From Propionibacteriaceae bacterium (lineage in GTDB: Bacteria; Actinomycetota; Actinomycetes; Propionibacteriales; Propionibacteriaceae), in assembly GCA_031266665.1 (NCBI GenBank), contig JAISAO010000021.1:1-64000 (forward strand): a stretch of 64,000 nucleotides of DNA, written 5' to 3'. The notes under the pieces were generated by a model, which was not told the origin of the DNA, made no database searches, and saw only the letters and a program-made list of their open reading frames with translations. Positions 51,508-58,353 of the stretch are shown here, in pieces; the first letter of the stretch is position 1, and each line of letters begins with the position of its first letter. Both the position numbers and the translations under genes were made by a program.

Positions 51508-52794
51508 TCATTCGGTGGCATTGTCTGTTTCGAGTCGACGCTTCCCGTGGCTATCGGGGAGTCGTTGCCACGCGCTTGATCCGACAGCAAAAAGGATGAA
51601 ACCAATACACTGCGTGGCGACAATGCCATGAATCGTCGCTGACTCTCCGAAGAGGGTGAAAGCGAAACCACACGCTGCCAATCCGAAAGATCCACCGAGC
51701 TGGCTCATGGCGGACGTCAGGGAAAGAACCTGCGTTCGTGCCTCAATCGGAATGCGCAGCAGTCTAACGGCGGCAGCTGGTCCATTACTCATGCCATTGA
51801 ACAGCCCTGCGGTAAGCAAACAAACCGCCAGACTCACCGGTGTCAAACCGATCAACAGCAAGCAGAACGTCAGTCCCTGAACGACCTTCCCAAGTGTTGC
51901 CAGAGGAACCAGTGGGAATCGTTTGACCGCCCAGACAGCCGCGAAACTCCCAAGCAATGCGCCAATCCCAAAAGCCCCGAAGACCATTCCGACTATCGTG
52001 ACATCGCCATGATAGCGACTTACAACAAGTATTGGAACGGCCACGAATATGGCCTGCCAAGCCGCTTCAGTCAAGAACGTTCCAAGAGTCCAGAATGACA
52101 GGAGACGATCTCGAAGGAGAAGGCGCACTGTTCCGGAAAACCTCAAGGAACCATTGTCAGACGGTCTACAACCACCAGGCACAAACCACAGCACGATACT
52201 GGCCGAAGCAGCGTAGGCAGCGGCATTGATATAGAGCACACCCGGTGCTCCAAGCACTGCTACTAGGCCAGCAGCCATCGGAGAACCGAGCATTCCAGCA
52301 AGTCGAACTGCGCCCTGCAACAGGGAAGTGCTTTGACCAAGGCGAGCTTCATCTTGGCCTATCACGTCTCCGACGATGGCCTGTTGCGCTGCCAAGTAGG
52401 GGGCACCAAACATGCCTGCAACGAACACAATCAGCAGGAGTCCCTCAAGGTTGAGTACCCCGTTCAACTGCAGAGTAGGAATTGCTGCGGTCAGCCCACA
52501 CCTTGCTAGATCGGCCATAATCATCCAGCGACGGTTTCCAAATCGCGCGGCGAGCTGACCGCCAAGAGGAGCAAACAGCGCGAGGGGCAGCAACTGAGTC
52601 GCCATCACAAGACCAGCTGCCCTAGGAGACTGCGACGCCGCAAGGACGAGCCATGGAAGACCAATCAGGTTGCACTGAACACCCGTAGTACTAACGACTT
52701 CGGCGATAACAAGTGGGCGAAATCCAGTTGCTGGCCTTGCGTTCGCGTTCGAATCATCCCTGTTGTGGTCGCGCCTACCAGCAGATAGCACCAC
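51508..52794 (-). CDS. MFS exporter in the inserted segment
   Basis: 428 aa, about 12 TM helices. Opens FRPLVIAEVVSTTGVQCNLI, LPWLVLAASQSPRAAGLVMA; motif A-like LGGQLAARFGNRRWMIMADL; FGAPYLAAQQAIVGDVIG is typical of the enterobactin-exporter/MFS_3 group (EntS-like) that drops out natural products. GTG 52794 follows GGGAGG. Base composition is clearly lower in GC than flanking genes, pointing to transfer. The PPTase gene follows it 32 bp on, so both were one operon. Substrate not known; a peptide or polyketide is suggested by the partner. Confidence 0.88.
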   Translation of the reverse strand: MVLSAGRRDHNRDDSNANARPATGFRPLVIAEVVSTTGVQCNLIGLPWLVLAASQSPRAAGLVMATQLLPLALFAPLGGQLAARFGNRRWMIMADLARCGLTAAIPTLQLNGVLNLEGLLLIVFVAGMFGAPYLAAQQAIVGDVIGQDEARLGQSTSLLQGAVRLAGMLGSPMAAGLVAVLGAPGVLYINAAAYAASASIVLWFVPGGCRPSDNGSLRFSGTVRLLLRDRLLSFWTLGTFLTEAAWQAIFVAVPILVVSRYHGDVTIVGMVFGAFGIGALLGSFAAVWAVKRFPLVPLATLGKVVQGLTFCLLLIGLTPVSLAVCLLTAGLFNGMSNGPAAAVRLLRIPIEARTQVLSLTSAMSQLGGSFGLAACGFAFTLFGESATIHGIVATQCIGFILFAVGSSAWQRLPDSHGKRRLETDNATE

Positions 52795-52904
52795 TCACCT
52801 CCCTCCTGCATCACTCAACCGTCGACCCGAATTGGTGATCAACGCTGACTCAGGGTGACCTGTCTTCAGCGCAGTACCAGTTAGCACTACCACCGTGGTC
52901 TCGC

Positions 52905-53600
52905 CTATTTTTGACTACTGTTGCCTCCCGCCGAGGTGTACTGAAACTTATACTTCGGGTACGGCACCGCAATAGGCGACAGATGAGCGCCGAGCTGGCT
53001 CCAGAACTCATTGGCGTAGCGCTTAAGGATGAATACCGGAGGATCGATCTTAGCGGCGATGACCATCTCGCGCTCTCTGACATTGGCGACGGCGTCCTCT
53101 AACTGGGAGATGGATTCGGCCACCCGCTGAACGTCTGCGAGAGTCTCCCGGTCCGCCTTGATGCCGAAATACTTCATCAAGTACTTGATGGGCTCCATAC
53201 TAGCGTTGCGCACAATTTGTAGGGACGCATTGTGGACGTGCGAGGCGTACTCGGCCACATTGCGGTTACGCCGGTTGTTCCACCTCGAGGTGTTGTCAAA
53301 CGTCGCCAAGTGGGCGTACTGTCCGGTGGACGACGCCCCCACCTCGAACGAGCCCCGGGCTCTGATCTCAGCCACATAGCCCACAATGTCGTTGTGCTCG
53401 GCGACGACAGAGGCGACCTCGGCCCGCAACGCCTTGAACCGCTCTGAGCCGAAGTAACGATTCTTGCGGACTGCCCAGATGATCGAGCTGGCGACAATCA
53501 CCACCGCCAGCGCGACGACGGCGACAATGGGGTTGTTGGTGACCATACCCAAGGCGACAGGCACCGCGATGAGCAGTGGAATAAACAACCACAGTGGCAC
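52905..53600 (-). pseudogene. Membrane-anchored HNH endonuclease gene, 5' part
   Basis: 231 codons. N-terminal hydrophobic hairpin MPLWLFIPLLIAVPVALGM and IVAVVALAVVIVASSIIWAV (two TM segments), then a long helical domain (ERFKALRAEVASVVAEHNDI, LADVQRVAESISQLEDAVAN) and the shared end PIAVPYPKYKFQYTSAGG, stopping just past the 67-bp repeat with a stop codon from the insert. GGAAGGGGG precedes GTG 53600. The missing catalytic HNH half lies at 50654-51029. The intact protein would be a membrane-tethered nuclease of about 332 aa, a design seen in some phage-defence proteins. Confidence 0.85.
52911..52977. repeat. 67-bp direct repeat, right copy
   Basis: Perfect match to 50963-51029. The codon phase is the same in both copies relative to the HNH frame. 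Confidence 0.95.
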
Positions 53601-53839
53601 GTTGCCCCCTTCCGAGTGTCGAGCAAACTAGACAATTTTAACCATACGACGTCCAGCCCGTTTGACGGGTCCATCACTAACGTGTCGTTCGAGGCTTAAC
53701 CGCAGGCTAGTTACTCCGGGGTGGCTTACCCCAGATCTGGCCAACGCACTCACGTCTGGTCGGGCGCGACCACGCGGCGTCGGCTAGTTCAGCTCAACTT
53801 GTTCCGTTTCGAGTTGAAAGTGGTGGCGGCCCGGCGACC

Positions 53840-53959
53840 TCAGTGGTTCGACAGGAAATCATCGCTGTCGCTGGAGAACATCAGCAAGGAGCGAGCCACC
53901 GGCTTGGCCAGGACGTTCGCGTCCAAGAAGACGATCAGGCCGGGCGGGTCAGTCCTCAT
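53840..53959 (-). pseudogene. PIN-domain toxin, truncated to 39 codons
   Basis: Starts ATG 53959, overlapping the end of the antitoxin gene (the antitoxin stop lies at 53951-53949). Reads GLIVFLDANVLAKPVARSLL: the first strand and Asp of a PIN/VapC nuclease (VFLDANVL). It ends at a stop at codon 40 (FLSNH), so the remaining acidic residues are missing. No continuation was found to position 53700. It is a dead toxin beside an intact antitoxin. Confidence 0.65.
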
Positions 53960-54305
53960 CCCCGAACAATTCCGCCTCTATGTCCGGGGCCACCAGCTCG
54001 GCCACCGCGTCCATCTGCTCATCCCACAGGCGGCGGGCCTCCGGATACGGGATGCGGTTGCGGTTGCCGACCTTGATCACTTTGATCTCCCCGGCCGAGA
54101 TGCGCCTAGAAACCGTGGACCGCGACACCATCAGCCGCCGCGCCAACTCATCGGGGGTGAGCATCCTCGTCTCCGCGCTCACCACCACCGTCTGGCCGCT
54201 ACGGGCTGCCTGCTCCACGAAACGGATCAGCGCGTCCCGCCAAGACGAGTTCGCCAGCGACGCGCTAACGGCCTCCGGCTCCAGGGTCATCACTGGTGTG
54301 CTCAC
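53949..54305 (-). CDS. Excisionase-type HTH antitoxin
   Basis: 118 aa from GTG 54305 (or 120 from GTG 54311). The central HTH_17 motif reads MLTPDELARRLMVSRSTVSR, RISAGEIKVIKVGNRNRIPY, as in MerR-like excisionase DNA-binding proteins. The acidic C-terminus (ELFGDED) fits antitoxins that neutralise PIN toxins. TAGGGT lies 6 nt before GTG 54305, so it is probably leaderless. It overlaps the truncated PIN gene downstream, confirming a former toxin-antitoxin pair. Confidence 0.85.
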   Translation of the reverse strand: MSTPVMTLEPEAVSASLANSSWRDALIRFVEQAARSGQTVVVSAETRMLTPDELARRLMVSRSTVSRRISAGEIKVIKVGNRNRIPYPEARRLWDEQMDAVAELVAPDIEAELFGDED

Positions 54306-54490
54306 CCTCACACCCTACCACCAATTGCACAGACATCTAATCCCAGGTGTGCATCGGTGTTGTCCTAAGCGTCCGCGCACGACGTGGGACTCCCGGCCGG
54401 GGCGGGCGCGGGCCACAGGCTTAAGCCGCCTCGACGAGAACTGCGACCCCGACTAGTCATTCAGCAGGAGGCCGCCGCGTCTCCCTGGCC

Positions 54491-54517
54491 CAACTAGATA
54501 GATAATCTATCTAGTTG
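54491..54517. promoter_or_regulatory. 27-bp perfect palindrome upstream of padR
   Basis: CAACTAGATAGAT (54491-54503) and ATCTATCTAGTTG (54505-54517) pair perfectly around a single central A. It ends 4 bp before the -10 box TACGAT (54522-54527), so it covers the -35 region. Probably the PadR autoregulation operator. Confidence 0.75.
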
Positions 54518-54533
54518 GCTGTACGATCTAGCC

Positions 54534-55031
54534 ATGAAGGCGATGGACTGGCCCGGCGAGTGGTTGCGCGGCACCCTGGAACTGGCCGTGCTGGGGGTGA
54601 TCGCCCGCCAGACCACTTACGGCTACCAGATCGCCGCCCGCCTGGCCGAGGCCGGGCTGGGCGAGGTCAAAGGCGGCACCCTGTATCCCCTACTGTCCCG
54701 TCTGGAGCGCGACCAGTTGGTCACCTCCCGCTGGGGGGCCGGCGACGGCGGCCCCGGCCGCAAGTACTACCAATTGACCGCCGCCGGCAGCCGCCGCCTG
54801 GCCGAACTGGTCCCGGCCTGGCACGATTTCGCCGCCCGGGTGGCCGCCGCCGCCGACCCGCCGGCCGCAGTCCAGCCTCCCCACGATTCTCCAACCGCGC
54901 AGCCTCCCCACGAATCCACAACACCGGTCCAATCGATCCACGACTACCCGACGGCGCTCCCATCTCCCCACAGCCCGACAACACCAACTCCGACGCCCCA
55001 CACCCCGACCACCCAGGAGGCCACGTCATGA
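54534..55031 (+). CDS. PadR-family transcriptional regulator
   Basis: 165 aa. PadR winged helix: WLRGTLELAVLGVIARQTTY, GYQIAARLAEAGLGEVKGGT, LYPLLSRLERDQLVTS, KYYQLTAAGSRRL. The C-terminal 60 residues are Pro/His/Thr-rich and disordered (NTGP-like; SPTTPTPTPHTPTTQ). TACGAT is 6 nt before the ATG (leaderless). The stop overlaps the next start (ATGA). It probably represses itself and the membrane protein next to it through the 27-bp palindrome. Confidence 0.95.
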   Translation: MKAMDWPGEWLRGTLELAVLGVIARQTTYGYQIAARLAEAGLGEVKGGTLYPLLSRLERDQLVTSRWGAGDGGPGRKYYQLTAAGSRRLAELVPAWHDFAARVAAAADPPAAVQPPHDSPTAQPPHESTTPVQSIHDYPTALPSPHSPTTPTPTPHTPTTQEATS

Positions 55032-55780
55032 GCGATACCGACCGTTTCGACTTCTCCGCCACCATCGCCCCCCATGTCGACCGTGCCTGGGCCACCGACT
55101 TCGTCTGGGAGTTGCGCCTGGGCACCGTCTCGGGCGAGGACATCGGCGCCGCCCTGGCCGAGGTCGAGAGCCATGTGACGGACAGCGGCATGGCCGCCGC
55201 CGAGGCCTTCGGCGACCCGGCGGCCTACGCCCGCTCGCTGGGCCTGCCGCCCGACCCGGGGCAATCGACCAGGGCGTTGTGGCGCGACATGGCGCCGATG
55301 CTGGTCCAACTCGCCGGCCTGTGGGTCGCCACGACCGGCCTCGGCAGCCTGGTCCGGGGCGACGCCGCCTATCTCGGCCTGAGCCCACTCCTTATGATCG
55401 CGGCCGTGGTCGCAGTGGTGGCCGCCAACCATTGGGTCCTACGCCTGATACAGCGACACCCCATCGTCAGCGTGGCCTTGTTCGTGGTCACGCTGACCAT
55501 CGTCGTCGCCCCCGACCAGTTGTTCCCCAGCCTGCGCTGGCACGTCGACGCGACGGCCGCCACCGTCGTCGGCCTGGTCCTAGTGACCGTCGGCTCCGTC
55601 ATCATCCTGGCCACCGGGCCACGGCTGAAGTTCGCCGGCCTGATCACGCCGCCGTTGCCGTCCCCGGCCTCCCCCCGCCCCAAACTATGGGCCATCACCA
55701 TCGTCCGCGCCCTGGCGGTCCCGCTGGCAGCTGGCCTGATCACCGGCTTGACCTATCTGGTGTTCCACCTGAGAGTCTGA
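55028..55780 (+). CDS. PadR-linked membrane protein with HAAS-like N-terminus
   Basis: 250 aa. N-terminal 80 residues are soluble and helical (AWATDFVWELRLGTVSGEDI, EVESHVTDSGMAAAEAFGDP, AAYARSLGLPP), resembling the HAAS domain that lies beside PadR regulators. Then about five TM helices (MLVQLAGLWVATTGL, LLMIAAVVAVVAAN, VSVALFVVTLTIVVAP, TVVGLVLVTVGSVIILATG, VRALAVPLAAGLITGLTYLV). AGGAGG precedes the ATG, which overlaps the padR stop. Function unknown; co-regulated with padR. Confidence 0.85.
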   Translation: MSDTDRFDFSATIAPHVDRAWATDFVWELRLGTVSGEDIGAALAEVESHVTDSGMAAAEAFGDPAAYARSLGLPPDPGQSTRALWRDMAPMLVQLAGLWVATTGLGSLVRGDAAYLGLSPLLMIAAVVAVVAANHWVLRLIQRHPIVSVALFVVTLTIVVAPDQLFPSLRWHVDATAATVVGLVLVTVGSVIILATGPRLKFAGLITPPLPSPASPRPKLWAITIVRALAVPLAAGLITGLTYLVFHLRV

Positions 55781-55855
55781 CCCGCCCCGGTCTAAGGCGG
55801 GCCAGAGCGGACGACCGAACGAGATCACGTCCAAAGCTTCTAGTAGGCTGAAATT

Positions 55856-56485
55856 ATGCCTGGGTGGAGCCACAACGCTTACTACCATCAATTATTGTTG
55901 GATTTATTACCGGTTCGTTCCCAACGAATCCTGGACGTGGGCTGCGGAACAGGGGCGTTTGCCGCCAAACTAGCCGGAAGGGCCGAACGGGTCGATGCCG
56001 TCGATTGCTCGGAAGCGATGATCAACCAGGCGAGGAGCCGCACTCCCGTCAATGTGAACTGCGTTCTCGCTGATGTCCTTGAGGACCCGCTGCCCGGCAG
56101 GAACTATGACGTGATCGTGTCGCTCAGCGCCCTTCACCACCTGTCGCTGGAGCGTGCCCTCCCCATTCTGGCGACCGCGCTGCGCCCTGGGGGCCGCCTG
56201 GTTGCCATTGCCTTACCGCGACCTGACATCCCCCGCGAGCTTCCCGTGGAAGTGGCCGCGGCTGTCGGCTATCGACTCCTGGGCGCGGTGTTCTCAGCCC
56301 GCCGGGCCTTGGGCAGACCGGATGGCTTCGCCCAAGACTCCGCCGATTCGATGATGCCCGTGGTCATTGACCCCTCGCTGACCACTCGCCAGGTAGCCGC
56401 ACAGGCCGCACAACTCTTGCCGGGCGCGCGCGTGAGACGGTTACTTTTCTGGCGCTATCTACTGACATGGGAAAAGCCCTCTTAG
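55856..56485 (+). CDS. SAM-dependent methyltransferase
   Basis: 209 aa class I methyltransferase: motif I RILDVGCGTGAFAAKLAG, motif II DAVDCSEAMINQAR, motif IV YDVIVSLSALHHLSLERALP, and motif V LRPGGRLVAIALP. The C-terminal part (VAAAVGYRLLGAVFSARRAL) has hydrophobic stretches. Substrate unknown. TAGGCT (55844-55849) is exactly 6 nt before ATG and no ribosome site is visible, so it is leaderless. Convergent with the nucleotidyltransferase gene, stop codons overlapping by 4 bp. Confidence 0.93.
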   Translation: MPGWSHNAYYHQLLLDLLPVRSQRILDVGCGTGAFAAKLAGRAERVDAVDCSEAMINQARSRTPVNVNCVLADVLEDPLPGRNYDVIVSLSALHHLSLERALPILATALRPGGRLVAIALPRPDIPRELPVEVAAAVGYRLLGAVFSARRALGRPDGFAQDSADSMMPVVIDPSLTTRQVAAQAAQLLPGARVRRLLFWRYLLTWEKPS

Positions 56486-57099
56486 GTCCGGAGATGTTGG
56501 GTGGATGTACACCGCGCCCCGTCCTCCAGCACGAGCCGGACGCGCGGACGCTCGCGCACCGTGCGCAGGAACAGATCCTCGCCCGCCCGCCAGGCCTCGG
56601 GCGTCACCAACCGTAGGTTGACCTCGCGGCCCAAGACACGCTCGGCCTGCTGCGCCGCCTCGTGGATGGCGGCGCGCGACGGGCGGCCGACCACCAAAAC
56701 GTCGATGTCGCCCGGGGGGCCGCCAGGCTCACCGGCCCGCCGGGCCGCCCACGAGCCGTAGATATAAGCCTCCTCGACGCCGGGAACACCGGCCAACAGC
56801 CCTGGCAGGACCGCGGTCGGGCCGTAGCTCAAGCGCAACAACTCGACCAGCGGGCCGTAAGCGGGGTCCTTTTGGTTGGCGGACAGCCGCACGGCCTGAC
56901 CGACCCGCTCTTGGGCCAGCAGGCCGATTATGAGCAGGCGCTGGACCTCACGGTGGACGGAGGCGTAAGAGGCGCCCACGAGCCGGGCCAGTTCGGCTAT
57001 GGTGTGGCCGCGATCCGGGTTCAGCAACAGACGGGCCAAGATCTCCGCCTGAGCGTCGGAGCGGAAGAGCGGTGCCAGTCGCGGTGCAGATGTATTCAC
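56482..57099 (-). CDS. Winged-helix / MNT-type nucleotidyltransferase
   Basis: 205 aa from GTG 57099. N-terminal wHTH about 10-75 (LFRSDAQAEILARLLLNPDR, TIAELARLVGASYASVHREV), then a pol-beta-like nucleotidyltransferase: YIYGSWAARRAGE with GS, and GDIDVLVVG with D-x-D about 13 residues on. This is the architecture of small DNA-binding nucleotidyltransferases; MNT proteins AMPylate HEPN toxins in toxin-antitoxin pairs. No HEPN gene lies next to it; a Fic gene is divergent. TAGTAT is 7 nt before GTG, and GATA/TATC form a small inverted repeat at the promoter (about 57110-57121). Confidence 0.85.
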   Translation of the reverse strand: MNTSAPRLAPLFRSDAQAEILARLLLNPDRGHTIAELARLVGASYASVHREVQRLLIIGLLAQERVGQAVRLSANQKDPAYGPLVELLRLSYGPTAVLPGLLAGVPGVEEAYIYGSWAARRAGEPGGPPGDIDVLVVGRPSRAAIHEAAQQAERVLGREVNLRLVTPEAWRAGEDLFLRTVRERPRVRLVLEDGARCTSTQHLRT

Positions 57100-57354
57100 A
57101 TACGCGATACTACTATCACGAATCAGGATAAATCCACGCAGGCTCCCCGGCGGGGACCGGCGACCCCCGATCGGTCCCACTGGCCGCCGACCTGATAGTC
57201 GGCCTGACTTGCCTGGTGTCCCACCTGAGAACCTGGCCCGCCCCGGTCTGAGCCAGAGCGGACGACCCACCGGCGTCACGACGGACTTGCGGTTTCTAAG
57301 CTGCGCGCGTGTGTGAGTGAGTGAGTGAGTTATGCTGGCGGGGGAGGTGATCGG
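57100..57354. promoter_or_regulatory. Divergent control region of the nucleotidyltransferase and Fic genes
   Basis: Holds the nucleotidyltransferase -10 box with its GATA/TATC repeat at the left end, and at the right end a (GTGA)4 microsatellite (57313-57328) directly followed by TATGCT (57331-57336), a plausible -10 box for the Fic gene. GGGGAGG stands at 57341-57347. No gene is seen between. Confidence 0.5.
57313..57330 (+). repeat. GTGA tetranucleotide microsatellite in the fic promoter
   Basis: Four GTGA units followed by GT, ending at the TATGCT -10-like box. Slippage would change the -35/-10 spacing by 4 bp per unit. Confidence 0.7.
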
Positions 57355-58209
57355 ATGGAGGACAAGTTCCACCTGACCCGGGAGGAGAACGTCTTCCTGG
57401 CGCGGAAACGCTGGCCGGACAGCATCTACTCCGGCATGCGCATGGAGAATCGCAACGTCACCTTCCCGCAGACCCAGACCATCTTGGAGGGGGCCAATGT
57501 CGCCGGGGTGTCGCTGGACGATGTTCAGGCCATCCTCAACCTGCGCGATGCCTGGCGCTTCGTGCTGAACACCCTGGACGAGCCTCTGGATTTGGCCTAT
57601 CTCAGTTCGATCCAGGCCAAAGTGGCTTTTCGGGAAGCGCTGGCCTGGGGAACGCTGCGGACCGGGTCGATCGGTATTTCCGGCGTCGGCTACGTCCCCC
57701 CAGTCCCCGTGGCTGAGACGGTTGAGGCGGGCTTGGCGGACTTGATGGGCCGCGAGCGGTCGGCCACGGCCACAGCCCTGACGGTCTTCTGCCAGGTGGC
57801 GCGCGGCCAATTGTTCTGGGACGGCAACAAGCGCACGGCGATGCTGGCGGCCAATCGGATTCTCATCCGCGCGGGCGCCGGGATACTGCTGGTGCCCGAC
57901 CGGTCCATGGCGGCCTTCTCCAGCCAGCTCAGCGCCTTTTACGAATCCGGTGACCCGGATGAGTTGGAACGCTTCCTCTATTCCCAGGCCGTGTTCGGGA
58001 TGGAGCCGCTGCCACCCCCGGCGCCAACCTCGGCGGGCCTCCGCACCGGCGCCTGGCTCAAGCGGCGCCGACGGGAGCAGGGCTTGACCCAGCGGCAATT
58101 GGCCGAGGCTGTAGGCGTGACCACCAGCGCCGTGGCCAATATCGAGCAAGGCCAGCGCCGAGGCTCCACGGCGGTCTGGGACAGCATTGAGCGCCTGCTG
58201 TCAGGCTGA
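57355..58209 (+). CDS. Fic-domain protein with C-terminal XRE HTH
   Basis: 284 aa. Fic-like N-terminus (SGMRMENRNVTFPQTQTILE, LDDVQAILNLRDAWRFVLNT), then the Fic motif region ARGQLFWDGNKRTAMLAANR at about 148-167. DGNKRTA is conserved, but the catalytic His of HxFx(D/E)GNGR is Gln (GQLFWDGN). The C-terminal 60 residues are an XRE HTH (LTQRQLAEAVGVTTSAVANI). ATG 57355 follows GGGGAGG by 7 nt. Without the His, AMP transfer by the usual mechanism is doubtful. It may be a regulator, a divergent enzyme, or a dead toxin. Divergent from the nucleotidyltransferase. Confidence 0.88.
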   Translation: MEDKFHLTREENVFLARKRWPDSIYSGMRMENRNVTFPQTQTILEGANVAGVSLDDVQAILNLRDAWRFVLNTLDEPLDLAYLSSIQAKVAFREALAWGTLRTGSIGISGVGYVPPVPVAETVEAGLADLMGRERSATATALTVFCQVARGQLFWDGNKRTAMLAANRILIRAGAGILLVPDRSMAAFSSQLSAFYESGDPDELERFLYSQAVFGMEPLPPPAPTSAGLRTGAWLKRRRREQGLTQRQLAEAVGVTTSAVANIEQGQRRGSTAVWDSIERLLSG

Positions 58210-58224
58210 CCCAAGCGTGCCGAC

Positions 58225-58246
58225 AGGCAGCGCAAACACTGTCCGC
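58225..58246. repeat. Solo IS3-type end
   Basis: GGCAGCGCAAACACTGTCC here closely matches GGCAGCGTAAAAACACTGTCC-type sequence at the right end of the IS at 811-2078. Only this end is present, so it is a remnant from an old insertion or excision. Confidence 0.45.
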
Positions 58247-58349
58247 TGAGGCTTATTCACGACGCCATCGCAGGTCAGACTAGCCGGTCGCCACCAGTCG
58301 TCATCCCGGACTTGATCCGGGATCTGGGCCAGCCCGTGAATAAGTCTCA
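58247..58349. repeat. MITE-like element, family 3, copy C (103 bp, intact)
   Basis: TGAGGCTTATTCACG (58247-58261) and its complement CGTGAATAAGTCTCA (58335-58349) form a 15-bp terminal repeat with one mismatch. The core has ATCCCGGA and TCCGGGAT as a palindrome. Read as protein the core gives VIPDLIRDP, a repeat-borne peptide seen in many bacterial genomes. The gap 58210-58353 holds nothing else. Confidence 0.8.
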
Positions 58350-58353
58350 ACGT

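Larger units (their letters stand above)
51030..52910. mobile_element. 1.88-kb foreign insert (MFS + PPTase) bounded by 67-bp repeats
   Basis: Lower-GC segment carrying two minus-strand genes, set inside the HNH gene. Removing it with one 67-bp repeat restores an uninterrupted HNH frame of 332 codons plus stop. No transposase, integrase or terminal inverted repeat was found in it. The 67-bp length is far above usual transposon target duplications, so integration by recombination within the repeat or a replication-based event is more likely. Confidence 0.75.
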
